From: Flavobacteriaceae bacterium
GTDB lineage: Bacteria > Bacteroidota > Bacteroidia > Flavobacteriales > Flavobacteriaceae
Assembly: GCA_947379965.1 (NCBI GenBank)
Contig: CANCPC010000008.1
Location: 1 to 52,564, forward strand
Direction of reading: 5' to 3'
DNA length: 52,564 nucleotides
The position numbers and the translations under genes are program-made. Numbering within the stretch: position 1 is the stretch's first letter; each line of letters opens with the position of its first letter. Positions 16,662-25,789 of the stretch are shown here, piece after piece. Under the pieces are notes generated by a model. It did no database searches, had not been told where the DNA came from, and was given only the letters and a program-made list of their open reading frames with translations.

Positions 16662-17888
16662 ATGAAATCTAAAATCTTATTACTATTATTTTTGGGAATA
16701 CTTAATGTTCAAGCGCAAGTAACCAAAAAACCTGTTCCAGCTAAAAAAACAATTTCTTTAGTAAAGATAAGTCCAAAATCTGCTACTTCAGATGAAGGAA
16801 TCTTTGCAAACATTGTTACGAGCAAAGGAACAATCATTGTTCAGTTAGAATTTCAAAAAACTCCGGTAACCGTTGCTAACTTTATAGCTCTTGCTGAAGG
16901 AAAAAATACATATGTTACCAATGAAAAACTAAAAGGAAAACCTTTTTATGATGGATTAAAATTTCACAGAGTCATCAAAGATTTCATGATTCAAGGTGGT
17001 GACCCCTCTGGAAATGGGACTGGCGGACCTGGTTATGCTTTTAAAGATGAATTTACTGATTTAAAATTTGAAAAAGAAGGAGTTTTAGCAATGGCTAATT
17101 CAGGACCTGCAACAAATGGAAGCCAGTTTTTTATAACGCATAAAGATACGCCTTGGTTAAACGGAAAACATACTATTTTTGGTCACGTAATTCAGGGTAT
17201 GGATATTGTAAACTTGATCGCTCAAGATGATCTAATCCTTAAAATAACTATTACAAGAAAAGGGGTTTTAGCCAAAAAATTTGATGCTCCAAAAGTATTC
17301 TCAGATTATTATGCTAATAAAGCTGAAGATGCTAAAAAGCAAGCAGCAATTGATGCTGAAAACCAGAAAAAAGAAGCAGCTATAAACGCTGAAGCTAAAA
17401 AAGCTTATTTAGAAAAATACGGAAACGTAATTACTGCAAAAGCAGCTTATTTAGCCGAAACAAAAGCAACTGGAACAACAACTGCTTCAGGTTTAGTTTA
17501 TAAAATCACACAAAAAGGTAGTGGAGTAAAACCTGTTGACGGAACTACTTTCAATTTTAATTACGCAGGTTATTTTGAAGACGGATCCCTTTTTGATAGT
17601 AACTATGAGGAAGTTTGCAAAACTTATGGAAAATTTGATGCTAATAGAGCAGCACAAGGTGGCTACAAAGCATTTCCATTTCAAGCAGGAAAAAAAGATG
17701 GAATGATTCCGGGGTTTCTTGAAGGATTAAACTTAATGAATCTTGGAGATAAAGCGTTGATTTTTATTCCTTCAAAACTTGCTTATGGCGAAAGAGGAGC
17801 TGGTGGTGTTATTCCTCCAAATGCTAATCTTATTTTTGAAATAGAAATTATTGAGGTTCCTACAGCTGCAACTCCAGTACAAAAATAA
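16662..17888 (+). CDS. Cyclophilin-FKBP fusion, secreted paralogue
   Basis: This 408-aa protein shares the design of the preceding gene but has a cleavable signal (ending LNVQAQ) rather than a lipobox. The cyclophilin domain (about 48-205) contains [20 protein letters not shown] and [20 protein letters not shown]. An Ala/Lys/Glu-rich helical linker (about 215-270) is longer than in its partner. The FKBP domain (about 275-400) contains [16 protein letters not shown] and [15 protein letters not shown]. The strong similarity and adjacency indicate a tandem duplication, one copy lipid-anchored and one soluble. The operon ends at the hairpin 17912-17963. Confidence 0.92.
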   Translation: MKSKILLLLFLGILNVQAQVTKKPVPAKKTISLVKISPKSATSDEGIFANIVTSKGTIIVQLEFQKTPVTVANFIALAEGKNTYVTNEKLKGKPFYDGLKFHRVIKDFMIQGGDPSGNGTGGPGYAFKDEFTDLKFEKEGVLAMANSGPATNGSQFFITHKDTPWLNGKHTIFGHVIQGMDIVNLIAQDDLILKITITRKGVLAKKFDAPKVFSDYYANKAEDAKKQAAIDAENQKKEAAINAEAKKAYLEKYGNVITAKAAYLAETKATGTTTASGLVYKITQKGSGVKPVDGTTFNFNYAGYFEDGSLFDSNYEEVCKTYGKFDANRAAQGGYKAFPFQAGKKDGMIPGFLEGLNLMNLGDKALIFIPSKLAYGERGAGGVIPPNANLIFEIEIIEVPTAATPVQK

Positions 17889-17911
17889 ATTACATTTTTT
17901 AAGAAGTTTTT

Positions 17912-17963
17912 ATTAAATACAAAAGGCCCATAAGAATTGTTTTATGAGCCTTTTGTATTTAAT
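17912..17963. terminator. Bidirectional terminator
   Basis: A perfect 16-bp inverted repeat (17912-17927 with 17948-17963) is extended by five more pairs near the loop. It is A/T-flanked and lies between convergent genes ending at 17888 and 17975. Confidence 0.85.
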
Positions 17964-17974
17964 AAATTAACTGA

Positions 17975-18415
17975 TTATTTCTTTCCAAATTTCCAATCGA
18001 ATTCGTCTTTGCTATTGATAATAGCACCAATTTCGAATTTAACAACCTCATCAAATTCGGTTTGAAGAATAAACCAATTTTCCTCGTTGAAATAATTTTC
18101 GAAAGTGTCGAAATCTTCTTGAGTAAATTTGGTTATAGATTTTGTAGCCAATGCTTTCTTGATTTCAGCGATTTTTACACCAATAATTTTATTACCGAAT
18201 AACTCTAAATCCGGACTTGAAGCCACGATATAACCCAGTTTAAATTCTTCTTCCTGATAGAAAGTCAAACGCATTTTAAGTTTATTATAAGCAAAAATCA
18301 CGTTGTCGTCTTCGTCCTTGTAATTTCTATCTGGTTTTCCGTAAATAGCAGTTACGTCGTTTTGTTTCATTCCGAAAAGGAGTTTATCGATTCCGTTTTT
18401 TGTATTTATTTTCAT
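17975..18415 (-). CDS. Conserved protein of unknown function, 146 aa
   Basis: This acidic, soluble 146-aa protein starts MKINTKNGIDKLLFGMKQND, followed by VTAIYGKPDRNYKDEDDN, a pattern (G-M/L-x-ND-V-x-x-x-x-G-x-P) seen in small cytoplasmic proteins annotated only as hypothetical. There is no signal peptide or membrane segment. It is a single-gene unit that shares its terminator with the PPIase operon. I cannot assign a function. Confidence 0.7.
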   Translation of the reverse strand: MKINTKNGIDKLLFGMKQNDVTAIYGKPDRNYKDEDDNVIFAYNKLKMRLTFYQEEEFKLGYIVASSPDLELFGNKIIGVKIAEIKKALATKSITKFTQEDFDTFENYFNEENWFILQTEFDEVVKFEIGAIINSKDEFDWKFGKK

Positions 18416-18472
18416 TTTATTTATTTTAAAAATTGAACCCGTTATGGGTTATTCAAATTATACTTTTTATCG

Positions 18473-18549
18473 GCCACAGATTTAAAAGATTTTCACAGAT
18501 TTTATATCATCGCAAAAACAAAATCCTTTTAATCTTTTAAATCTGTGGC
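18473..18549. repeat. CACAGATT-type dispersed inverted repeat
   Basis: A perfect 19-bp inverted repeat (GCCACAGATTTAAAAGATT at 18473-18491, its complement at 18531-18549) surrounds 39 nt. Related copies with the same GCCACAGATT ends are at 33740-33875 and, more degenerate, at 39831-39946. Confidence 0.7.
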
Positions 18550-18587
18550 ATAAATTCAAAAAATAGTGATTTTTATGCTTCCAATTA

Positions 18588-19715
18588 TTACTTTTTATTG
18601 ACTACAGCCTTTGGCAAAAAACCATCTTCGGAATATTCGCTTTCTGAATTCCAAAACAACCATCCTTTTCCGCCTGCTTTATAAACAGCATCAATTTGTT
18701 GTTTTACCTGTAAAGCTCCGTAAGATTGAAAATAACCGGGTTCCAAAGATGATTCTGTAGAGTCTTGCAAATAAGGCCTTAGTTTTGCTTTGTAATTTTT
18801 TACAGCATCAATTCTAAATTTTGCCTTAGTAAATGCATTAAGAACCACTCCATAAGGATCCAAATCAGGCTTAGGAAATGCCACATTATTTACAATTTGC
18901 CCAGGCGCATATAGAAAAGGATAAAACATTGGCGAAATAAAATCCATATTTTTACCTATTAATTCCAGGTATTGTCCGATGCCTTCGGTATCTTTCTCGC
19001 TTTCGCAAATGATCCCAAAAACATTCGCCGAAATTACAGTATTAGGCATTTCTTTGCGTGCATAAGCAAGAAAACCATTAATGGTTTCATACTTTTTAAT
19101 TTCTGTTTTTCCAAAATCTATGGTGGCAACGTCTCCGTTGTTTGTAAAGCGCACATAGTCAAATTGAATTTCATCAAAGCCAAGTTTGACTGCTTCTTTT
19201 GCAATGTTTACGAGGTATTTCCAGCATTCTTTATTATAAGGATTCAACCAAGTATTGCCTTCATTGTCTTTCCAGATTTCGCCATTTTTATTCATTAAGG
19301 CTAAATCCGGTCTTTTGAGTGACATAACCGGATCTTTAAAACAAACCACACGCCCAATAACACGAATATTATTTTTATGCAATTCGCTAAGCGTTACCAC
19401 TGGGTCGAATTTTTTGATATAGTTTTTTAAGTTCTTCACCTCCGCCACTTCAGATGCGTAACTTACATAACCGTCATCCTCTTTTACATCCGTAACATAG
19501 GTGTTTATTTCGGTACGATTGGCTAAGTCTATAAAGTGATTTAGCACCTTAGCGTTACCAATACTCCACCCCTCAATAAAAAGTCCTTTTGTGCTATCCT
19601 GAATTTTTTTGTCAAGGATTTTATCTTGCAATTGAAGTGGGTTTTGAGCGAATACCGCTGTCCCAACCAACACAAGTAGAAAGCTTGTAAGTATTCGTTT
19701 TTTGAATTGTTCCAT
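18588..19715 (-). CDS. Secreted putative glycoside hydrolase, DUF4015 family
   Basis: This 375-aa protein has a signal peptide (to about VGTAVFAQ). It matches the DUF4015 (putative glycosyl hydrolase) family: GLFIEGWSIGNAKVLNHFID, INTYVTDVKEDDGYV, FDEIQFDYVRFTNNGD (with conserved Asp residues) and ISPMFYPFLYAPG. It is a TIM-barrel-like fold of uncertain substrate. The start at 19715 is set by the promoter (19738-19768), whose -7 box would overlap a longer start at 19748. Expected location is periplasm or cell surface. Confidence 0.83.
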   Translation of the reverse strand: MEQFKKRILTSFLLVLVGTAVFAQNPLQLQDKILDKKIQDSTKGLFIEGWSIGNAKVLNHFIDLANRTEINTYVTDVKEDDGYVSYASEVAEVKNLKNYIKKFDPVVTLSELHKNNIRVIGRVVCFKDPVMSLKRPDLALMNKNGEIWKDNEGNTWLNPYNKECWKYLVNIAKEAVKLGFDEIQFDYVRFTNNGDVATIDFGKTEIKKYETINGFLAYARKEMPNTVISANVFGIICESEKDTEGIGQYLELIGKNMDFISPMFYPFLYAPGQIVNNVAFPKPDLDPYGVVLNAFTKAKFRIDAVKNYKAKLRPYLQDSTESSLEPGYFQSYGALQVKQQIDAVYKAGGKGWLFWNSESEYSEDGFLPKAVVNKK

Positions 19716-19737
19716 TTGTAAAATTTGATTTCGAGTG

Positions 19738-19768
19738 CAAAGATACACTTTGTTTCAGTTTGTCACAA
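19738..19768 (-). promoter_or_regulatory. Promoter of the DUF4015 gene
   Basis: On the minus strand a TTG (19766-19768), a 20-nt spacer and TATCTTTG (19738-19745) match the Bacteroidota sigma consensus. It lies 22 nt before the chosen ATG. Confidence 0.65.
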
Positions 19769-19913
19769 TTGAGGGAGTTTATTGGGGGAAGTAGCGGGGA
19801 AACTGCTCATTTCAAAAAAAACAAAAATTCTGCCAAGAATATTGATAAATCTCTAGAACTTTAGATGTTTCATTGATTGGTTCGGCCAAGAAGAAAGGAC
19901 TCTGATTTAGTCT

Positions 19914-20261
19914 TTAATCAGGAAAAACAAATTCGTCTACCGAAAAATCCAGCACATCCGATTTTGCGGCAGCAACAATAATTTCGTCAATACCTTTTTG
20001 AAGTAATAATGGGGTTGTATATTTTCGGCTGGTGGCAACATGAAGGGCTTCTTTCATCATTTTGAAAAAATATTTCCCGTTGGCAGCCCTCGCTTTCACG
20101 TAAGTGTAATGATCTACATTCGATTTTATCTCATCGATTAAGGCTTCGCAATCCATCCTTAACTCGAAAGACGTACTCGTAAAAATAGTTTTTCCCTTTC
20201 TGGAGGTAAATACAAATTTGTAGTGATCATCGAAACGCTTACTGATAACAAATGTACCCAT
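19914..20261 (-). CDS. DUF1508 (YegP-like) domain protein
   Basis: This 115-aa protein starts MGTFVISKRFDDHYKFVFTS and continues with TIFTSTSFELRMDCEALIDE and ANGKYFFKMMKE, the YegP/DUF1508 alpha-beta pattern once, followed by a C-terminal segment TTPLLLQKGIDEIIVAA. The family is small and cytoplasmic, without a firm function. It lies 3 nt after the GNAT gene and is the last gene of a three-gene operon (21221 to 19914). Confidence 0.75.
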   Translation of the reverse strand: MGTFVISKRFDDHYKFVFTSRKGKTIFTSTSFELRMDCEALIDEIKSNVDHYTYVKARAANGKYFFKMMKEALHVATSRKYTTPLLLQKGIDEIIVAAAKSDVLDFSVDEFVFPD

Positions 20262-20264
20262 AAA

Positions 20265-20861
20265 TTACAATTTTCTTCCTAAATTTTTTTTCACTTCGTT
20301 GTACCATTCGCTACGAATAATACTCAAAATAATGCTGTCGCGACGTTCTTCACTGCCCAAAGTTGGCATGTGATTGCGCATAACGCCTTCTACTTTGCAA
20401 CCAATACTTTTCATGGCGGCAATGCTTCGTTGGTTAGTATTATCGGCACGAAATTCTACACGTTCCACTCCGAGGGTTTCGAAGGCAAATTGCAAGAGTA
20501 AAAATTTACAATGTTTGTTAAGTCCTGTTCCGCGGAAATCTTTTCCGTACCAAGTATAACCCAATTGTAGGGTTTTGAATGCCAAATTGATATCATAAAA
20601 ACGAGTGCTTCCGGCATATTTACCTAATTTCTTATCGAAAACGATAAACGGAAATTCGGTTCCATTTTCTTTGGCTTTCAAAGCCAATTGAATATAATTG
20701 ATTAGATTTTCTTTTCCGTTGGCACGAACTAAAGAAAAATTCCAAGTATCAGGTTCATTAATTGAAAAATCTAATAAATTTTCGATATCGGATTCTAGCA
20801 AGGGGCGAAGTAAAACAAAGTCATCTTCGAGGATTGTATTCTGGGGGAAATTTGTTGTCAT
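20265..20861 (-). CDS. GNAT-family N-acetyltransferase (RimJ/RimL type)
   Basis: This 198-aa protein has the GNAT layout: a start DFVLLRPLLESDIENLLDFS, core LGYTWYGKDFRGTGLNKHCK (acetyl-CoA loop, R/Q-x2-G-x-G/A variant RGTGLN), then VEFRADNTNQRSIAAMKSIG and GVMRNHMPTL. These match RimJ/RimL-type transferases, which acetylate protein N-termini or small molecules. The true acceptor is unknown. The gene lies 3 nt after the preceding small gene and 3 nt before the DUF1508 gene, so all three are cotranscribed. Confidence 0.85.
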   Translation of the reverse strand: MTTNFPQNTILEDDFVLLRPLLESDIENLLDFSINEPDTWNFSLVRANGKENLINYIQLALKAKENGTEFPFIVFDKKLGKYAGSTRFYDINLAFKTLQLGYTWYGKDFRGTGLNKHCKFLLLQFAFETLGVERVEFRADNTNQRSIAAMKSIGCKVEGVMRNHMPTLGSEERRDSIILSIIRSEWYNEVKKNLGRKL

Positions 20862-20864
20862 AAT

Positions 20865-21221
20865 TTATTCGTTCATTTCATCGTAACGAACGGGTATTTG
20901 GGGGTCATAAAGCGGGCATTTGAATTCTTCCAAAGTATCTGCGAGAAGATCCATCGTTTTTCCTTCGGTGCCGTAACAATCTATTTGTATGCTTTGAGGA
21001 GTTGTTTTAATGTGAAAAGCGCCTTTTCCGTTGGGGTTTTTCCAACTATTTTCGTCTACTTTTTCCCAGCTTGAAAACACGGAGTGAATACGATTCAGGA
21101 TCACTTGAACCGGAAGAATTTCTAATCCTTCGACTTCTTGTTGTTCGACCAAGGCTTCGTAAACCAAATGATGATTCAGATAAATTCCGTCTTGATAGTG
21201 CCAAAAAAATAGTTCGTACAT
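20865..21221 (-). CDS. Small soluble protein of unknown function
   Basis: This 118-aa protein starts MYELFFWHYQDGIYLNHHLV and has WEKVDENSWKNPNGKGAFHI in its middle. There is no signal peptide or TM segment. It is the first gene of the operon with the GNAT and DUF1508 genes. I recognise no family; coupling to an acetyltransferase suggests a shared but unknown task. Confidence 0.65.
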   Translation of the reverse strand: MYELFFWHYQDGIYLNHHLVYEALVEQQEVEGLEILPVQVILNRIHSVFSSWEKVDENSWKNPNGKGAFHIKTTPQSIQIDCYGTEGKTMDLLADTLEEFKCPLYDPQIPVRYDEMNE

Positions 21222-21310
21222 TTTTAAAAAGTTGAATCGTTGAATTGCTTAATCGCTGAATTGGTTAAACTTTTAATCGATTAAACGATTAAAATTTAAA
21301 CAATTAAACA
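21222..21310. repeat. AATCG-type short tandem/inverted repeats
   Basis: The gap is filled by repeated GAATCGTTGAATTGCTTAATCG-like units on both strands (TTAATCG, CGATTAAA). Similar units are at 44613-44668, 49063-49112 and 49515-49556. Confidence 0.5.
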
Positions 21311-21314
21311 ACCC

Positions 21315-22493
21315 TTAATATTCGAAAGTTCCGTATTCGCTGGTGATGGTTAATTTCTTAGCATCTGCAGCTTCTACTCGACCCACGATTTGCGCATCGA
21401 CGTTGAATGATTTTGAAATAGCGATAATTTCCTCAGCAATTGCTTCGGGAACGTAAATTTCCATACGGTGACCGCAGTTGAAAACTTGGTACATTTCTTT
21501 CCAATCTGTTTTTGATTGCTCTTGAATCAACTGAAACAAAGGCGGAACTGGGAACAAATTATCTTTTATAATGTGCAAGTTTTGGATAAAATGCAAAATT
21601 TTAGTTTGGGCTCCACCACTACAATGCACCATTCCGTGAATTTCATTGGACGAATATTGGTCTAAAATTTTCTTGATAATTGGCGCGTAAGTACGCGTTG
21701 GCGAAAGCACTAATTGCCCGGCATCGATAGGTGAATTTTCAACAGCATCGGTCAATTTTACTTGACCTGAATAAATCAAATCTTCGGGAACGGCAGCATC
21801 AAAACTTTCTGGGTATTTTGTTGCCAAATACTTCCCAAAAACATCATGTCGCGCCGATGTTAATCCGTTGCTTCCCATTCCGCCATTATAGCTTTTTTCA
21901 TAGCTAGCTTGACCAAAAGAAGCCAATCCTACGATTACGTCACCTGCTTTTATATTCGCATTATCAATGACTTTAGAACGTTTCATTCGGGCTGTAACGG
22001 TCGAATCTACGATGATGGTGCGAACAATATCGCCCACATCGGCAGTTTCGCCACCGGTTGAATGGATCTTTACACCAAAGGAATCGAGTTCTTTGATCAA
22101 TTCTTCGGTTCCGTTAATGATTGCTGAAATTACTTCGGCAGTTATAAGGTTTTTATTTCTTCCAATGGTGGAAGAAAGTAGAATATTATCGGTGGCACCC
22201 ACGCACAATAAATCGTCGATATTCATAATCAAAGCGTCTTGCGCAATGCCTTTCCAAACCGAAATATCGCCTGTTTCTTTCCAATACATATACGCTAAAG
22301 ACGATTTTGTACCTGCACCATCGGCGTGCATAATCAGACAATAATCCTCGTCTTGCGTTAAATAATCAGGGATTATTTTGCAAAAAGCTTGAGGAAATAA
22401 TCCTTTATCAATATTTTTTATGGCATTATGCACATCTTCTTTGGAGGCTGAAACACCGCGAAGTGCATATCGTTTACTTGAATCCGAACTCAT
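21315..22493 (-). CDS. purM: Phosphoribosylformylglycinamidine cyclo-ligase (AIR synthase)
   Basis: This 392-aa enzyme closes FGAM to AIR with ATP in purine synthesis. Motifs are MHADGAGTKSSLAYMYWKE (nucleotide and metal site), IHSTGGETADVGDIVRTI and VHCSGGAQTKILHF. The Bacteroidota form is longer than the E. coli enzyme (about 345 aa), and this size agrees. The start is placed at MSSDSSKRYALRG (22493) rather than at 22580, because a -7 box at 22516-22523 falls inside the longer version. Confidence 0.93.
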   Translation of the reverse strand: MSSDSSKRYALRGVSASKEDVHNAIKNIDKGLFPQAFCKIIPDYLTQDEDYCLIMHADGAGTKSSLAYMYWKETGDISVWKGIAQDALIMNIDDLLCVGATDNILLSSTIGRNKNLITAEVISAIINGTEELIKELDSFGVKIHSTGGETADVGDIVRTIIVDSTVTARMKRSKVIDNANIKAGDVIVGLASFGQASYEKSYNGGMGSNGLTSARHDVFGKYLATKYPESFDAAVPEDLIYSGQVKLTDAVENSPIDAGQLVLSPTRTYAPIIKKILDQYSSNEIHGMVHCSGGAQTKILHFIQNLHIIKDNLFPVPPLFQLIQEQSKTDWKEMYQVFNCGHRMEIYVPEAIAEEIIAISKSFNVDAQIVGRVEAADAKKLTITSEYGTFEY

Positions 22494-22515
22494 TGTATTG
22501 TTGTGTAATTTGGGG

Positions 22516-22523
22516 CAAAGATA
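22516..22523 (-). promoter_or_regulatory. -7 box of purM
   Basis: The minus strand reads TATCTTTG, an exact TAnnTTTG, 22 nt before the chosen ATG. The -33 element is not clear. Confidence 0.5.
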
Positions 22524-22621
22524 AATATTTTTTTGGTGTTTGCCTATTCGGTTTTTGGAAGTGTTTTCAAAAGTTATCACAATATAAATACTTCGACAAA
22601 ATAGAGTCAGGTGGAAAATAA

Positions 22622-23419
22622 CTATTTTTCGACAATCCTAATTTCAACTCGGCGATTGTCTTCTTCCTCTTGTTCTGATTTTTCGGGAATGGAATGAACT
22701 GGTCTGGTACTTCCGAAACCTTTGAAAGTAATTCGTTTTCGATTGATACCGTTTTGAATTAAAAAAACTGCAACAGCCCTTGCTCTAGAAGTTGAAACAT
22801 CAAATTTAAGCTCATTCGTTTGGCAACAAATATGACCTTGAACTTCGATTTTTAGCTTTGGATTATCCTGCATTACACATAATAATTCATATAAAACAGG
22901 TTTTGATTGTGGCAATAACTTTGGAGAATTATTATAAAAATAGATGTCTTTGAGCTTGATAATATCGCCCACTTTCGACGTTTTTAAAGTCTCATTTAAT
23001 TCATCGAGTAAAATAGCTTCTTTAGTTTTAGGAACAACTTCTTTGATTATTTCATAAACAATGGTCACTTTTCTATTTTCGGATTGCACTTTCGACTGTT
23101 CAAAATCTTTCCCAAAACCTTTAATTTCCTAATCCTTTTTGATTTTTATATTCCTGTTTTTCAAGAAATCGTAAACCGAATAAACCCGTTTTAACGATAA
23201 AGTATCATTGTAAGTGTCGGTTCCTTTCCAATCGCAAAAGCCATAAATTTTCTGCACTTCGATATTTTTCGAAGTAGTAATCCAATCTGTAATTTTTTGA
23301 TTGGTATCCGCATTGATTTCATATTGATCAAAATCAAAGAAAACTTCTAACTTTTCTTGCGCAGTTAGGGTTCCAATATTCAAAAAAACTAACGCTATGA
23401 ACAGTTTCAATTTCATCAT
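22622..23419 (-). pseudogene. OmpA-family gene interrupted by one in-frame TAG
   Basis: Two ORFs on the minus strand (23419-23129 and 23089-22622) are in the same frame and separated only by a TAG at 23129-23131. Read through, they give one 264-codon protein: a signal peptide (to about TLTAQ), an N-terminal half with FFDFDQYEINADTN, then EIKGFGKDFEQSK directly after the TAG, and a C-terminal OmpA-like peptidoglycan-binding domain (IEVQGHICCQTNELKFDVS, RITFKGFGSTRP, DNRRVEIRIVE). Both halves look intact, with no frameshift. A nonsense mutation, a sequencing error or stop read-through could explain it. Confidence 0.8.
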
Positions 23420-23473
23420 TTTAGCAGGATATTTGGGTTTTAGACTTTGCTCAAAGTTAAAGCATTTTTGGAA

Positions 23474-23513
23474 TAAAAAAAACCCGAAACATTATAGAAT
23501 GAATCAGGTTTTT
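23474..23513 (-). terminator. Terminator of glnN
   Basis: The stem 23478-23487 with 23504-23513 (one mismatch in 10) is followed on the minus strand by a long T-run. It sits just after the glnN stop at 23535. Confidence 0.65.
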
Positions 23514-23534
23514 AAAATCAATATTTCTTGCTAA

Positions 23535-25724
23535 CTATTTTGTCAGCAACAATTCTCTGTATTTTGTCAAGGTCCAAATTTGATCATCAACCAGCAATTC
23601 TAGTTTATCGCAGTGATTTCTAATTTCTTCGAAATACGGTTTCACATTATTACAATACGCTTCGGCCATAGCCTGAGCATCGGTCAAATGATTTGCTTTC
23701 TTTCTTTCGTTAGTCATTTCTTCCACTTTAGAATTGATTCCTTCGATGTGTCCAGAAATTTCTCTGATCAAAAGAATTTGCTCTTTGGCAAGCGTTTTAT
23801 ATTCTTCTCCAAAAATTTCTTTCAAGCCTTTTACGTTTTCAATTACGGTATTTTGGTAACGAATCGCTGTTGGAATCACATGATTTTGAGATAAATCGCC
23901 CAAAACCCTACCTTCAATTTGGATTTTCTTAGTGTATTCTTCCAATTCGATTTCGTAACGCGCTTCCACCTCAACGTGATTCATCACGCCCATTTCCGAG
24001 AATAAATCTAAAGCTTGTTTTGAAGCTCTAGCTTTCAAGGCTTCGGGAGTTGTTTTATGATTACTCAAACCGCGTTTTTTTGCTTCAATTTCCCAAGCTT
24101 CGCTATAGCCATCGCCTTCGAAAAGGATATTTTTAGAAACCTTAATATATTCTCTCAAAACATTGAAAATCGCTTCGTCTTTTTTCAAGCCTTTTGTATC
24201 TATCAAAGCATCCACTTCCACTTTGAAATCTTTCAATTGTTTGGCAACAATAGTATTCAAAGTCGTCATGGCATTCGAACAATTCGCCGAAGAACCCACG
24301 GCTCTAAACTCGAATTTATTTCCGGTGAAAGCAAATGGCGAGGTTCTATTTCTGTCGGTATTATCCAAAAGCACATCTGGAATTTTACCAACTACATTTA
24401 GTTTTAAGTCGGTTTTTTCTTCAGGCGACAATTTACCATTCGTTACCCCTTCTAATTCAGCCAAAACTTTCGTTAATTGTTCTCCAATAAAAACCGAAAT
24501 AATTGCTGGCGGCGCTTCATTAGCCCCTAATCTGTGATCGTTACTGGCAGTTGCAATTGCAGCTCTCAATAAAGATTCGTAATCGTTTACTGCTTTAATG
24601 GTATTGATGAAGAAAGCCAAAAACTGCAAATTACTCATTGGCGTTTTGCTTGGACTCAATAAATTTACGCCTGTATCTGTGGCCAATGACCAGTTATTAT
24701 GTTTACCAGAACCGTTTACACCTTTGAATGGTTTTTCGTGTAGCAATACTTTCAAATCGTGACGTTCGGCCACTTTTTGCATTACATCCATCAACAAACA
24801 GTTGTGATCTACGGCTAGATTTGTTTCTTCGAAAATAGGTGCTAACTCAAATTGATTGGGCGCTACTTCGTTATGACGTGTTTTTACCGGAATTCCGAGC
24901 AACATACATTCTTGCTCCAAATCTCTCATGTAGGTTAAAGCACGACTCGGGATAGACCCAAAATAATGATCGTCTAATTGTTGTCCTTTAGCCGAAGTAT
25001 GCCCTAGTAAAGTTCTTCCCGTCATGATAAGATCAGGACGAGAATTAGCCAACGCGCTATCGACCAAGAAATATTCTTGTTCCCAACCCAAAGTTGCTGT
25101 AACTTTTTTTACATTTTTATCAAAATATTTGCATATTTCTGTAGCGGCTTCATCCATGGCAGATAAAGCTCTTAATAATGGAATTTTATTGTCTAAAGCT
25201 TCTCCCGTATAGGAAATAAAAACTGTCGGTATGCACAAAGTTGTTCCATAAATAAATGCTGGAGATGTTGGATCCCAAGCAGTATATCCACGCGCTTCGA
25301 AAGTGTTTCTAATTCCTCCATTTGGAAAACTAGAAGCATCAGGTTCTTGTTGCACTAATTGTCCGCCACCAAATTTTTCTACGGGATCGCTACCGTCATA
25401 CGAAGTTTCGAAGAAAGCATCGTGTTTTTCGGCGGTGGTTCCTGTAAGGGGTTGAAACCAATGTGTATAATGAGTAACACCTTTTGAAAGAGCCCACTCT
25501 TTCATACCCATGGCAATATAATCAGCTAATTTTCTGTCTATTTTAGTTCCGTGTTGAATAGCATCTTGTACCCCTTTTAAAGCATCGGAAGTCAAATATT
25601 GCTTCATAGCTTTATCATTGAATACATTTGAACCAAATATCATTGATTTTCTGTTGATCTCTTCAAATTGAATAGGTTTTCTAGTTGAAGCTTCTTTTAG
25701 AGCTTGAAAACGTAATGTTGACAT
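23535..25724 (-). CDS. glnN: Glutamine synthetase type III
   Basis: This 729-aa enzyme makes glutamine from glutamate, ammonia and ATP. It is a GSIII, the type frequent in Bacteroidota: it has the GSIII signature HNEVAPNQFELAPIFEETN, the ATP-binding NGSGKHNNWSLAT and LGANEAPPAIISVFIGEQL, and the extra C-terminal helical region (EMTNERKKANHLTDAQAMAE). Length is standard (about 720-730). A TATATTTG box lies 49 nt upstream. It diverges from a second, type II synthetase across 449 nt, which is unusual. Confidence 0.96.
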   Translation of the reverse strand: MSTLRFQALKEASTRKPIQFEEINRKSMIFGSNVFNDKAMKQYLTSDALKGVQDAIQHGTKIDRKLADYIAMGMKEWALSKGVTHYTHWFQPLTGTTAEKHDAFFETSYDGSDPVEKFGGGQLVQQEPDASSFPNGGIRNTFEARGYTAWDPTSPAFIYGTTLCIPTVFISYTGEALDNKIPLLRALSAMDEAATEICKYFDKNVKKVTATLGWEQEYFLVDSALANSRPDLIMTGRTLLGHTSAKGQQLDDHYFGSIPSRALTYMRDLEQECMLLGIPVKTRHNEVAPNQFELAPIFEETNLAVDHNCLLMDVMQKVAERHDLKVLLHEKPFKGVNGSGKHNNWSLATDTGVNLLSPSKTPMSNLQFLAFFINTIKAVNDYESLLRAAIATASNDHRLGANEAPPAIISVFIGEQLTKVLAELEGVTNGKLSPEEKTDLKLNVVGKIPDVLLDNTDRNRTSPFAFTGNKFEFRAVGSSANCSNAMTTLNTIVAKQLKDFKVEVDALIDTKGLKKDEAIFNVLREYIKVSKNILFEGDGYSEAWEIEAKKRGLSNHKTTPEALKARASKQALDLFSEMGVMNHVEVEARYEIELEEYTKKIQIEGRVLGDLSQNHVIPTAIRYQNTVIENVKGLKEIFGEEYKTLAKEQILLIREISGHIEGINSKVEEMTNERKKANHLTDAQAMAEAYCNNVKPYFEEIRNHCDKLELLVDDQIWTLTKYRELLLTK

Positions 25725-25773
25725 AGTAATTATTTTTATTGGATGAATATTTACCGACTAAGTTATTTAAGGC

Positions 25774-25781
25774 CAAATATA
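25774..25781 (-). promoter_or_regulatory. -7 box of glnN
   Basis: The minus strand reads TATATTTG, an exact TAnnTTTG. A TTG lies at 25807-25809, 25 nt away, a little far for a -33 element. Confidence 0.5.
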
Positions 25782-25789
25782 AATAATAT

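Noticed and set aside
21222..21310. CRISPR array
   Set aside because: Units are too short and irregular, with no spacers of constant length and no cas gene.
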